A program made the translations under genes and the position numbers. Shown piece after piece: positions 44,291 through 53,339 of a DNA stretch of 64,000 nucleotides. The first letter of the stretch is position 1; each line of letters starts with the position of its first letter. The notes beneath the pieces are model-generated. The model was not told where the DNA came from, ran no database searches, and saw only the letters and a list, made by a program, of their open reading frames with translations. Where the stretch lies: contig JAISMF010000106.1 of NCBI GenBank assembly GCA_031276865.1, positions 1 to 64,000 of the forward strand. The letters are read 5' to 3'. Origin of the DNA: Deltaproteobacteria bacterium. GTDB lineage: Bacteria; Desulfobacterota; Desulfarculia; Adiutricales; Adiutricaceae.

Positions 44291-45489
44291 GCGGATTCAA
44301 AAAAAACGGCCGCCCCTTCCCCGCGGGGGATCCCTCAACCGGGCTTCCGCCCAGATCTCCGGATCCGGCCCCGACGCCTAAAATCCTTTTGGACTTCCTC
44401 GACTACCAAAGGGCGGTCCGCAACCGCTCCCCCCACACCCTCAAGGCCTACCTCTCCGACCTCCTGCCCTTTTTCCAGTACCTTTCCCAAAAAAACGTCG
44501 ATCCCGTAAAAGCGGGAAAGGAGCACGTGCGGGGCCACGTCTTTCTTTTGAAAGGCCGCCTGGACAACGTCTCCATCGCCCGAGCCCTCTCCAGCGTCAA
44601 AAGCTTCTACCGCTGGCTCATACGGGAGGGCCGTTTGGATCTAAATCCCGCCCTGGCGGTGAAATCCCCCAAACTGGGGGAGAAGAAGCCGAGGTTTCTG
44701 TCCGCGAACGATGCGGAGCGCCTCCTGGGGGAAGACCCTCCTCTCCGGCCCCAAAAAAAGAGGGAGGCCGAAAATCCGTCCAAAAGGGAGGGATTCCCTC
44801 CCCCCCCGCGCGGAAAAGCCGAAAAATCCCCGCCGAACGGGGATCTCCCCGAAGACGGCGGAAACATTGACGGCGGCGCGGCTCCGGAAAAAGACGATTT
44901 CGCCGCCCGGGACGAAAAAACCCGGGAAAACCCCCACTTCGTGAGGGATCAGGCGGCCCTCGAGCTGCTCTACTCCTCCGGACTTCGGGCCGGGGAGCTC
45001 GCGGCCCTGGACGTGGAGCACGTGGACTTCAAAGACGGCTCGGTGCGGGTGAGGGGGGGGAAGGGCCGGAAGGACCGCCTGGTCCCGGTGGGGGGCGCGG
45101 CCCTGGAATGGCTGGAAAAGTGGCTGAAAATAAGACCCCTCTACCTGGAGCGGGGGAAGGGTCCCGTTCGGGAGGCCCTTTTCCTAGGTAAAAGAGGCGG
45201 ACGCCTGGATCAAAGGGAGCTAAGAAGGATCCTTTCCCGGCGCCTCTCCCATCAGGGGCTCGATCCGGACTACTCCCCCCACTCCCTAAGGCACAGCTTC
45301 GGGACGCACATGCTGGAAAACGGGGCGGATCTGAAAGCCATCCAGGAGATGCTGGGGCACAGCTCGCTCTCCACCACCCAGCGCTACACCCATCTGGACC
45401 TGCGGGCCCTGCGCCGGGCCTACCAGGTCCATCCCCGGGCCTTTTTCAAGCCCGGAGAAGACGATGGGGATCCCTTCGGGGAAGGCTGA
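44287..45489 (+). CDS. xerC: Tyrosine recombinase XerC-type, with hydrophilic insert
   Basis: Protein of 400 residues; XerC is normally about 300. It has the core-binding SAM-like domain (34-125: RNRSPHTLKAYLSDLLPFF, SVKSFYRWLIREGRL) and the catalytic domain with R234, K259, H332, R335, H358 and the nucleophile Y367 (GHSSLSTTQRYTH). Between residues ~150 and ~212 lies a charged, proline-rich insert near the linker joining the two domains. The first 30 residues are also extra. It probably resolves chromosome dimers; a partner XerD is not seen. It starts with GTG, overlapping fliW. Confidence 0.9.
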   Translation: MSGFKKNGRPFPAGDPSTGLPPRSPDPAPTPKILLDFLDYQRAVRNRSPHTLKAYLSDLLPFFQYLSQKNVDPVKAGKEHVRGHVFLLKGRLDNVSIARALSSVKSFYRWLIREGRLDLNPALAVKSPKLGEKKPRFLSANDAERLLGEDPPLRPQKKREAENPSKREGFPPPPRGKAEKSPPNGDLPEDGGNIDGGAAPEKDDFAARDEKTRENPHFVRDQAALELLYSSGLRAGELAALDVEHVDFKDGSVRVRGGKGRKDRLVPVGGAALEWLEKWLKIRPLYLERGKGPVREALFLGKRGGRLDQRELRRILSRRLSHQGLDPDYSPHSLRHSFGTHMLENGADLKAIQEMLGHSSLSTTQRYTHLDLRALRRAYQVHPRAFFKPGEDDGDPFGEG

Positions 45490-45571
45490 TTTCCGGCCCT
45501 TTCCCGCCCCTCCCCCGAGGGCCGGGGCTGAAACCGAAAAATATTCCCCCCCCCGCCCCCTCCCCTAAATT

Positions 45572-45605
45572 CCGCCTCCGGCCGGATTTAACCGGCCGGA
45601 GGCGG
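45572..45605. repeat. Perfect 14-bp inverted repeat between xerC and hslV
   Basis: CCGCCTCCGGCCGG, six-base loop ATTTAA, then the exact complement. No T tract follows, so it is not a standard terminator; it may be a REP-like palindrome or an mRNA-stabilising hairpin. Confidence 0.7.
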
Positions 45606-45777
45606 AGGCCGCGGCCCTCCAACCGTTTCCCTCCGCCTTCCCCCCACCCCGCCGCCGCCCTCCCTCCGCCCCCTTTTCACTCCTTGTTTTCCCGCCCTAC
45701 CTAAGTTCCCCCGATTCTGGTAAAATGCTTATTTTCCAAACGGTTCTTGGACGGACATAGGCGGAGGATGAAGCCCC

Positions 45778-46347
45778 ATGAGAAAAAGAGAAGGCGAGCG
45801 CGGAAGACACAGGGGGACCACCATCATCATGGTGCGGCACCAGGGCAAGGTGGCCGTGGCCGGAGACGGGCAGGTGAGCCAGGGACCCGCCGTGGTGAAG
45901 CATTCGGCCAGAAAGATCAAAAGGCTCTATAATGATAAAATCATCTGCGGCATAGCCGGAGCCACGGCCGACGCCCTGGCCATCCTGGACAGGCTGGAAG
46001 AGGAGCTCAACCAGTACAGCGGGAACTTCACCCGGGCGGCGGTGGAGCTCACCAAGAAATGGCGCACCGACCGGGGCCTGAGGCACCTGGAGGCGGTGCT
46101 CCTCGCCGCCGACAAGGACATCTCCCTCATGATCTCGGGGGTGGGGGACATCCTGGAGCCGGACGACGACGTCCTGGCCACGGGGTCCGGCGGCTACTAC
46201 GCCCTGGCCGCGGCCAGGGCGCTCCTGAAGCACGCCCCGAACCTCACCGCCGAGGAGATCTGCCGGGAGTCCATGAAGATCGCGGCTAAAATCTGCGTCT
46301 ACACAAACGAGGAGATCTATTTGGAGTCCCTGGACTCGACCGTTTAA
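45778..46347 (+). CDS. hslV: ATP-dependent protease peptidase subunit HslV
   Basis: Protein of 189 residues with the N-terminal-threonine protease fold. After a 13-residue propeptide, T14 in RGTTIIMVR is the expected catalytic threonine. Then AVAGDGQVSQG, KHSARKIKRLYNDK and the GSGGYYALAAARAL segment match HslV. The propeptide MRKREGERGRHRG is longer than the usual one or few residues; removal would be needed for activity. It forms a complex with HslU encoded 440 bases downstream. Confidence 0.93.
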   Translation: MRKREGERGRHRGTTIIMVRHQGKVAVAGDGQVSQGPAVVKHSARKIKRLYNDKIICGIAGATADALAILDRLEEELNQYSGNFTRAAVELTKKWRTDRGLRHLEAVLLAADKDISLMISGVGDILEPDDDVLATGSGGYYALAAARALLKHAPNLTAEEICRESMKIAAKICVYTNEEIYLESLDSTV

Positions 46348-46786
46348 CCGCCAAAGGGAGAATCTCCCTCCCCCTATGGGGGTCCGACCGGAAAGCCGGG
46401 GGCTTTTTTCCTTTCCGGGCCCCGGCTGTTTTCGCTTTTTCCACGCTTCCGCCTCCTTCAACGGGAGCCGATCCCCCCTTTTTTCAGGCCTTGATCTTTT
46501 TCTTTTCACGTTTTTCCTTTTTCCTTTTCCCAACACCGGTTTCCGGCTATTCTCCGGTTCCGGCCGCGGCGAAGGCCGCGGCCCTCTTTTTCCCCGCTTT
46601 TTCCTTTTTCCCGTTTCTCCGCTCTGTTAATTTTCCCCTCCGGGTATTAAAATCGACCTTTTCGAACGGCGCCTTTTACGCTTCCGCCCCCTTTTCGGAC
46701 AACCGCTTTCGGGGGCTTCCCTCCCCCCTTGGGGGGAAACGCCCGTTTTCCTTTAAAATTTTTCCGCAACATCCCTTGGATTTTAG
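46348..46786. other. hslV-hslU spacer
   Basis: Pyrimidine-rich non-coding sequence. hslV and hslU are usually adjacent or overlapping, so a 440-base gap is odd. No gene or clear hairpin with T run. Confidence 0.4.
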
Positions 46787-48160
46787 ATGCAAACCGTAAA
46801 AAACGAGATTTCCGAAACCGAGCTAAACCTCACCCCCCGCCAGATAGTCTCCGAGCTGGACAAGTACATAATCGGCCAAAACGAGGCTAAAAGGGCCGTC
46901 GCCATCGCCCTCCGGAACCGCTGGCGCCGACTCATGGCGCCGGAGGACATGCGCGAGGAGATAGCCCCCAGAAACATCATCATGATCGGGCCCACCGGAG
47001 TGGGGAAGACGGAGATAGCCAGAAGGCTGGCGCGCCTCACCCATTCCCCCTTCATCAAGGTGGAGGCCTCCAAGTACACCGAGGTGGGCTACGTGGGCCG
47101 CGACGTGGAGAGCATGATCCGGGAGCTCATGGACCTCGCGGTCACCATGGTGAGCGCGGAGGAGAAGGAGAAGATGGCGGCCAAGGCGGTGGAGCTCGCG
47201 GAGGAGCGCATTTTGGACATGCTCCTTCCCGGCGGCTCCCGCTCCGACCGGCGGAGCTCCCAAAGCGAGACCCAGCCGGCCAACACCCGCTCCAAACTGC
47301 GAAGGCTTTTAAAGGACAAGCGCTTAGAGGAAAGGGAGGTCCCCCTCGAGGTGGAGCAGTCCATGCCCCAGCCCATGACCCGCATCTTCACCACGGTGGG
47401 CTTAGACGAGATGGAGAAGAACCTCAACGACGCCATGAGCCAGCTCTTCCCCAAAAAGAGCCACAAACGCATGGTGAAGGTGAAGGAGGCCCGGGACATC
47501 CTCATCCAGGAGGAGGCCAACCGCCTGGTGGACATGGACAAGGTGGTCTCCGAGGCCAAGCTCCGGGTGGAGCAGCACGGCTTGGTCTTCATAGACGAGA
47601 TCGACAAGGTCGCGGGCCGGGAGAACAAAACCGGACCCGACATCAGCCGGGAGGGGGTGCAGAGGGATCTCCTGCCCTTGGTGGAGGGCTCCACCGTGCC
47701 CACCAAGCACGGACCGGTGAAAACCGACCACATCCTCTTCATCGCGGCCGGGGCCTTCCACGTGGCCAAACCCAGCGACCTCATCCCCGAGCTCCAGGGG
47801 CGCTTCCCCATCCGGGTGGAGCTGAAGAGCTTGAACAAGGACGACTTCGTGCGCATCCTGACCGAGCCCCAGAACGCCTTGATCATCCAGTACCAGACCC
47901 TACTCTCCACCGAGAAAATCGAAATCGAGTTCACCTCCGAGGCCGTGGAGGAGTTGGCCGAGATGGCCTGCGAGGTGAACCAGAAGCAGGAGAACATCGG
48001 GGCCAGGAGGCTCTCCACCATCATGGAGAAGCTCCTGGACGAAATCTCGTTTACGGCCCCCGAGATAGCCCCCTCCAAAATAGTGATCGACGGCGCCTAC
48101 GTCAAAAAGAAGCTCGCGGGCGTGGTGGGCGACGTCGATCTCACCCGCTACATCCTGTGA
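46787..48160 (+). CDS. hslU: ATP-dependent protease ATPase subunit HslU
   Basis: Protein of 457 residues: [34 protein letters not shown], Walker A GPTGVGKT at 68-75, [17 protein letters not shown] (pore loop GYVGRD), Walker [10 protein letters not shown] near 265 and the C-terminal DLTRYIL that inserts into HslV. A I-domain of about 130 residues lies between. It unfolds substrates for HslV. Its GTGA end is shared with the argB start. Confidence 0.96.
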   Translation: MQTVKNEISETELNLTPRQIVSELDKYIIGQNEAKRAVAIALRNRWRRLMAPEDMREEIAPRNIIMIGPTGVGKTEIARRLARLTHSPFIKVEASKYTEVGYVGRDVESMIRELMDLAVTMVSAEEKEKMAAKAVELAEERILDMLLPGGSRSDRRSSQSETQPANTRSKLRRLLKDKRLEEREVPLEVEQSMPQPMTRIFTTVGLDEMEKNLNDAMSQLFPKKSHKRMVKVKEARDILIQEEANRLVDMDKVVSEAKLRVEQHGLVFIDEIDKVAGRENKTGPDISREGVQRDLLPLVEGSTVPTKHGPVKTDHILFIAAGAFHVAKPSDLIPELQGRFPIRVELKSLNKDDFVRILTEPQNALIIQYQTLLSTEKIEIEFTSEAVEELAEMACEVNQKQENIGARRLSTIMEKLLDEISFTAPEIAPSKIVIDGAYVKKKLAGVVGDVDLTRYIL

Positions 48161-49053
48161 CGACCCTTTCCGAGGCCAAAGACGACGCCGTCCGGGCCAG
48201 GCACCTAATCGAGGCCCTGCCCTACATCATGGAATACCGGGGGACGACCGTCGTCATCAAAATCGGCGGCCACGCCATGCTCTCCTCCGCGCTTTTGGAC
48301 GGCTTCGCGGAGGACGTCACCCTTTTGAAGCTCTTGGGCTTCAAACCCGTGGTGGCCCACGGGGGCGGACCCCAGATAGACGCCCTCCTCAAGCGCTTGA
48401 ACATCGAGACGAGCTTTAGGGAGGGTCTCCGGTTGACCGACCCCGAGACCATGAAGGCGGTGGAGATGGTCCTCTGCGGCTCGGTGGGCAAAGACATCGT
48501 GAGCCGCATATCCCGGGCCGGCGGCTCCGCCGTCGGCCTCTCCGGCAAGGACTGCAACTTCATCGCCGTGGAAAAGGAGTACGCCTCCGCCGTCCGGGAG
48601 GACGGAACGGTGGAGATGGTGGACATAGGCTTCGTGGGCCGCCCCTCCCGGGTGGACCCCGAAATCTTAAACCACCTCACCGCCGGCGGCTTCATCCCGG
48701 TGGTGGCCCCGGTGGGGGTGGACGCCCAGGGCGCCGCCTACAACATCAACGCCGACACCCTGGCGGCCGCCTTGGCCATCGCCCTCAAGGCCAGGAGGCT
48801 GATTCTTTTAACGGACGTTTCCGGAGTTTTGGACGAAAACGGCGAGCTCCTGGTTACGCTATCGGCCTCCCAGATAGCCGATCTGAAAAAACGGGGACTG
48901 ATCAAAGGCGGCATGATCCCCAAGCTGGACTGCTGCCTGCGGGCCCTGGAACAGGGCTGCGGGGCGGCCTCGGTAATCGACGGGAGGGTGTCCCAGTCGC
49001 TCCTCTTGGAGATCTTCACCCACAAAGGCTGCGGGACGGAAATCACCTTGTAG
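48157..49053 (+). CDS. argB: Acetylglutamate kinase
   Basis: Protein of 298 residues, second step of arginine synthesis. Motifs: [48 protein letters not shown] and [17 protein letters not shown]. An N-terminal helix of about 20 residues before the amino-acid kinase fold suggests the arginine-inhibited type. The GTG start overlaps the hslU stop by four bases. argD and argF follow. Confidence 0.95.
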   Translation: MTTLSEAKDDAVRARHLIEALPYIMEYRGTTVVIKIGGHAMLSSALLDGFAEDVTLLKLLGFKPVVAHGGGPQIDALLKRLNIETSFREGLRLTDPETMKAVEMVLCGSVGKDIVSRISRAGGSAVGLSGKDCNFIAVEKEYASAVREDGTVEMVDIGFVGRPSRVDPEILNHLTAGGFIPVVAPVGVDAQGAAYNINADTLAAALAIALKARRLILLTDVSGVLDENGELLVTLSASQIADLKKRGLIKGGMIPKLDCCLRALEQGCGAASVIDGRVSQSLLLEIFTHKGCGTEITL

Positions 49054-49387
49054 GTTCAAGGCCTCGGAAAAAGCCCCTCCGGAAGGGTTTCCGGAACGGA
49101 TCCTTCCTAGGCGGGCGCCGCTTCTCTTTTTTCACTTGAATCTCCTAGCCCGGACGCTTTTTTTTGGCTTTTTCCGGCTTTTCCGGCTCTTCCGGCTCTT
49201 TTCGGCTTTTCCCCCCATCCGCCCCGCTCCCCGAGGCCTTCCCGGGACGGCGGTTCCCGGGGCTCGTTTTACCCGTCTTCTTTTGATAAACCCTTATTCC
49301 CGCCCGCGGCGGCCCGAGGCGGCCCGCGGGGGCGTCCGCCCCCGGGGGCTTCCCTCTCCGGCGCCGGGGCTCCGGCCTTGAAACCCC
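49054..49387. other. argB-argD spacer
   Basis: GC-rich, with repeated TTTTCCGGCTCTT units at 49172-49215. No gene seen. Confidence 0.45.
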
Positions 49388-50623
49388 ATGAGCGATCTTA
49401 TCCACCCCCTCACCTGGGACCGCGAACCCCTGTCAAACGAGGAGCTCGTCTCCCGGGGAAGGCGGAGCCTTTTAAACAACGTCACCCGGATCCCCCTGGC
49501 CTTCGTCAAAGGCGAGGGCGCCTATCTGTACGACGCGGACGGCCGCCGCTACCTGGACTTCTTAGCCGGCATCGCCACCTGCGCCTTCGGGCACGCCCCG
49601 CCCTTCATGGCGGAGCTCCTGCGAAGGCAGGCGGCGAAACTCGTCCACGTCTCCAACCTCTTCTTTAACGAGCCCATGGTCCTTTTGGCCGAGCTTTTAA
49701 CCGAGCGCTCCGGACTCGATCGCGCCTTCTTTTCCAATTCCGGCGCCGAGGCCAACGAGGCGGCCTTTAAAATGGCCAGGAAACACGGCTTCGACCGGGA
49801 CGGGGAAAAGCGGGTGAGGGTCGTTTCCGCCTTGAACTCCTTTCACGGCCGCACCATGGGAGCCATCTCCCTAACCGGCCAGGAGAAGCTCCACAAGGGC
49901 TTCCACCCTTTGGTTCCCGGAATAAGCTTCGTCCCCTACGGGGATTTGGGCGTTTTGGAAAAAACCGTGGACGACACGGTCGCGGGCGTCATCCTGGAGC
50001 CCATCCTGGGCGAGGGCGGAATCGAGCTTCCGCCCGAGGGCTATCTCAGCAAGGTTAAAAAGCTCTGCTCCGAGCGGGGCGCGCTTTTAATCTTAGACGA
50101 GGTGCAGACGGGACTCGGACGGACGGGCAAAGACTTCGCCTTCCGCCACTTCGACTGCCTCCCCGACATCCTCACCTTGGGAAAGGGATTGGGTTCCGGC
50201 TATCCGGTGGCCGCCACCCTGGCATCCGAAGAGGCGGCCCGGGCTTTAAGCCCCGGGAGCCACTCCACCACCGTGGGCGGGGCGCCCTTGGCCATGGCGG
50301 TGGCCCTGGAGCTCGCGACCAGGCTCCTTAATCCCGCCTTTATCAAAGAGGTGGAGGAGAAGGGGCGCTATTTCAAAGAGGGGCTGGAAGGCCTGGCGCG
50401 GGAATATCCATCCGTCGTAAGCGGCGTGAGCGGCCTGGGGCTCCTTTTGGGAATGAAGCTTAAAAGCGAGTCCGCTCCGTACACGGAAAAGCTGAGGGAA
50501 AAAGGCTTTTTGGTGAACGCCACCGCCGTCTCCGTTTTAAGGTTCGCCCCGCCGCTTATCATAAATAAAGACGAGATAGACCTCCTCTTAAGGGCCCTGG
50601 GCGAGGTCTTCGGGACGAAATAA
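49388..50623 (+). CDS. argD: Acetylornithine aminotransferase
   Basis: Protein of 411 residues, class III PLP aminotransferase. FFSNSGAEANEAAFKMAR, SFHGRTMGAISLTGQ, ILDEVQTGLGRTG and the PLP lysine in LTLGKGLGSGYPVAA are clear. It transaminates N-acetylglutamate semialdehyde. There is no good ribosome site before the ATG. argF starts 39 bases downstream. Confidence 0.94.
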   Translation: MSDLIHPLTWDREPLSNEELVSRGRRSLLNNVTRIPLAFVKGEGAYLYDADGRRYLDFLAGIATCAFGHAPPFMAELLRRQAAKLVHVSNLFFNEPMVLLAELLTERSGLDRAFFSNSGAEANEAAFKMARKHGFDRDGEKRVRVVSALNSFHGRTMGAISLTGQEKLHKGFHPLVPGISFVPYGDLGVLEKTVDDTVAGVILEPILGEGGIELPPEGYLSKVKKLCSERGALLILDEVQTGLGRTGKDFAFRHFDCLPDILTLGKGLGSGYPVAATLASEEAARALSPGSHSTTVGGAPLAMAVALELATRLLNPAFIKEVEEKGRYFKEGLEGLAREYPSVVSGVSGLGLLLGMKLKSESAPYTEKLREKGFLVNATAVSVLRFAPPLIINKDEIDLLLRALGEVFGTK

Positions 50624-50662
50624 ATAATTTCGGGAAAAAATAAAAAATTCAGGTGACCCAAG

Positions 50663-51589
50663 ATGCCCCGCCACTACATAACCTTCAGGGACCTCTCCTT
50701 AGAGGACTACGGCCTCCTCTTTCAAAGAAGCTTCGCGCTCAAAGAGGAGCGGAGAAAGGGAGTCTATCTCAGAAACCACCTGAAAGGCCGGCCCGTGGCC
50801 GTGCTTTTCAGCAAAAACTCCACCCGCACCCGGGTGAGCTTCGAGTGCGCCGTAAACGAGCTGGGCGGACACGCGATCATCTTGAACCTGGGCGACTCCC
50901 AGTGGGCCCGAGGCGAGCCCCTCTCGCATAGCGCCCGGGTGTTTTCGGGCTACGTCTCGGCCATAGTCATCCGCCACGGCCCCGAAAACGATCTCGTGAA
51001 GCTCTCCGAGAGCGCCTCCGTTCCGGTCGTAAACGCCCTAACCGACGAGCGCCACCCCTGTCAGGTGGCGGCGGACGTCTTCACCATCCTGGAAAAGGGG
51101 AGGAAGATCCCCTTGGAAAAGCAGAAGGTTTGCTGGATCGGGGACGGCGGCAACATGTGCCAGACCTGGCTGGAGGCGGCGGCGGTTTTGGGCTTCGCCT
51201 TGAACGTCTCGTGCCCCGAGGGCTACCAGCCGGATCCTTCGATCTCCAAAAGGGCCATGGCCGACAACCCGGAGGTGCGTTTCCTCCAGGACCCCCTGGA
51301 GGCCGCCCGGGGGGCCACGGTGGTCACCACCGACGTCTTCACCTCCATGGGGAGGGAAAAGGAGGCGGAGCGGCGCCGGAAAGATTTCCAGGGCTTCCAG
51401 GTGAACGCCAAACTCATGGCCGCGGCCGCCGAGGACGCCATCTTCCTGCACTGCCTTCCCGCCCACCCGGGAGAAGAGGTGACCGAAGAGGTCTTCGAAC
51501 GCCACGCGGACAGCGTCTTCGCCGAGGCCGAAAACCGCCTCCACGTCCAGAAGGCCCTTTTGGAACTCCTCATTCCCGGGCTTCCCTGA
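50663..51589 (+). CDS. argF: Ornithine carbamoyltransferase
   Basis: Protein of 308 residues. Carbamoyl-phosphate site STRTRVSFE (53-61); RHPCQ near 130; ornithine loop and HCLPAHPGEEV near 270. It makes citrulline from ornithine. AGGTGA precedes the ATG. Completes an argB-argD-argF run; argC and argJ are not in the window. Confidence 0.95.
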   Translation: MPRHYITFRDLSLEDYGLLFQRSFALKEERRKGVYLRNHLKGRPVAVLFSKNSTRTRVSFECAVNELGGHAIILNLGDSQWARGEPLSHSARVFSGYVSAIVIRHGPENDLVKLSESASVPVVNALTDERHPCQVAADVFTILEKGRKIPLEKQKVCWIGDGGNMCQTWLEAAAVLGFALNVSCPEGYQPDPSISKRAMADNPEVRFLQDPLEAARGATVVTTDVFTSMGREKEAERRRKDFQGFQVNAKLMAAAAEDAIFLHCLPAHPGEEVTEEVFERHADSVFAEAENRLHVQKALLELLIPGLP

Positions 51590-51688
51590 CCCTCGCCTGG
51601 AAAGCCCCGCCTCCCCCCGGGGCTCTTCCGCCCGCCCAAGAGACAGGGGGGCCGGGGCCCGCGGCCCCGGCCCTTCCGGTGGAAACCC

Positions 51689-53305
51689 ATGATCTCCAAA
51701 TCCGATTATCTGGTCATAGGCTCGGGCATAGCCGGATTAAGCTTCGCCCGGAAGGTGGCCCCCTACGGCACGGTGAACGTCCTGGCCAAAAAGACGGCCT
51801 GCGACACCAACACCAATCTGGCCCAGGGCGGCATAGCCGCGGTCATGGGCACCGACGACACCCTGGAAGAGCACGTCTCGGACACCTTGGCCTCGGGCGC
51901 GGGCCTCTCCCACGAGGACGTCGTGCGGGTCGTGGTGAACGCCGGACCGAAGATGATCGAGGAGCTGCTCGAGTTGGGGGTGCCCTTCACCGCCCAGGTG
52001 GATCATCCGGACCTTCCGGAACTGGGCCGGGAGGGAGGCCACAGCCACCGCCGCATCATCCACGCCAAAGACATGACCGGCCAGGCCCTACAGAAGGTTC
52101 TGGCCGAGGACTGCCTGAAAAACCAAAACATCCGGATCCACGAGCTGCACCTGGCCCTCGATCTCTTGACCGTGAAGGACAAGGACGACAGCCTCAGGGT
52201 CGTCGGCGCCTGGGTTTTGGACCGCGAGGGGGGGGTGGTGAAGACCTTCCTCGCGAAGACGGTGATCCTGGCCACCGGCGGCTCGGGGCGGGTCTACCTC
52301 TACACCACCAATCCCGACGGCGCGACCGGCGACGGCCTCGCCATCGGCTGGCGGGCCGGCGCCAGGGCCGCGAATTTGGAGTTCGTGCAGTTCCACCCCA
52401 CCTGCCTCTACCACCCCAAGCTCAAAAACTTCCTCATCTCGGAGGCCGTCCGGGGCGAAGGCGGCCGGCTCGTCACCCGCGAGGGGGAACTGGTCATGCG
52501 GGACCACCCCCAGGGGGATCTGGCCTGCCGCGACGTGGTGGCTTTGGCCATAGACCGGGAGATGAAGCGCTCGGGGGCGCCCTGCGTCTTTCTGGACGTC
52601 ACCCACAAGCCGTCCGCCTTCGTCCGGGAGCGCTTTCCCAAGATTTACCAAACCTGCCGCCTTCTGGGCCTCGACATCGCCAAAGAGCCCATACCGGTGG
52701 TGCCGGCCGCCCACTACCAGTGCGGCGGCCTCCTGGTGGACGCCTGGAGCCGCACCGGCGTCAAGGGCCTCTACGCCATCGGCGAGGTCTCGGCCACGGG
52801 CCTCCACGGCGCCAACCGCCTGGCCTCCAACTCCCTTTTGGAGGCCCTGGTCATGGCCGACAGGGGGGCCCAAGCCGCCCGCGAGGAGGCCGCCCGAACG
52901 GAGTTTCCGCCGGAGGTGGAGCCCCCGGGCTGGCCCGCGGCCAGGCTGGGGCGCACCCCGCCGGAGGCGGTCTTAATCGCCCACTCCTGGGACGAGATCC
53001 GCCGCTTCATGTGGAACTACGTGGGCCTGGTGCGCTCGGATCAGCGGCTGGGCATGGCCGCCAAACGCCTCGCCATGGTGAAAAACGAAATAGACGAGTT
53101 CTTCCGCAACTTCGAGGTGGACTACGACCTGGTGGAGGTGCGGAACATCGCCGTGGTGGCGGATCTGATCATCCGCTCGGCGGCGTCGCGGCGCGAGTCC
53201 AGGGGCCTCCACTACTCCTTGAGCTGGCCGGAGAGGGACGATCCGAACTTCAAAAAGGACACCGTCCTATTTAATTCCGAGCCCTCCCTCCTCCCCTCCG
53301 CCTGA
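51689..53305 (+). CDS. nadB: L-aspartate oxidase
   Basis: Protein of 538 residues. FAD-binding GSGIAGLSFA (11-20), NTNLAQGGIAAVMG, HSHRRIIHAKDMTGQAL-like segment (about 115-130), EFVQFHPTCLY, SEAVRGEGG, PAAHYQCGG and GLHGANRLASNSLLE are all typical. It oxidises aspartate to [14 protein letters not shown] for quinolinate synthesis; under anoxia fumarate can be the acceptor. nadA and nadC are not nearby. The TPR protein gene starts 34 bases later. Confidence 0.95.
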   Translation: MISKSDYLVIGSGIAGLSFARKVAPYGTVNVLAKKTACDTNTNLAQGGIAAVMGTDDTLEEHVSDTLASGAGLSHEDVVRVVVNAGPKMIEELLELGVPFTAQVDHPDLPELGREGGHSHRRIIHAKDMTGQALQKVLAEDCLKNQNIRIHELHLALDLLTVKDKDDSLRVVGAWVLDREGGVVKTFLAKTVILATGGSGRVYLYTTNPDGATGDGLAIGWRAGARAANLEFVQFHPTCLYHPKLKNFLISEAVRGEGGRLVTREGELVMRDHPQGDLACRDVVALAIDREMKRSGAPCVFLDVTHKPSAFVRERFPKIYQTCRLLGLDIAKEPIPVVPAAHYQCGGLLVDAWSRTGVKGLYAIGEVSATGLHGANRLASNSLLEALVMADRGAQAAREEAARTEFPPEVEPPGWPAARLGRTPPEAVLIAHSWDEIRRFMWNYVGLVRSDQRLGMAAKRLAMVKNEIDEFFRNFEVDYDLVEVRNIAVVADLIIRSAASRRESRGLHYSLSWPERDDPNFKKDTVLFNSEPSLLPSA

Positions 53306-53339
53306 GACCGCGGGGGAAAAATCCGGAAGGAACTTTAGC

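Noticed and set aside
51130-53274. 714-codon plus-strand frame overlapping argF and nadB
   Set aside because: Arg/Gly/Pro-rich shadow in another frame of two clear enzymes.
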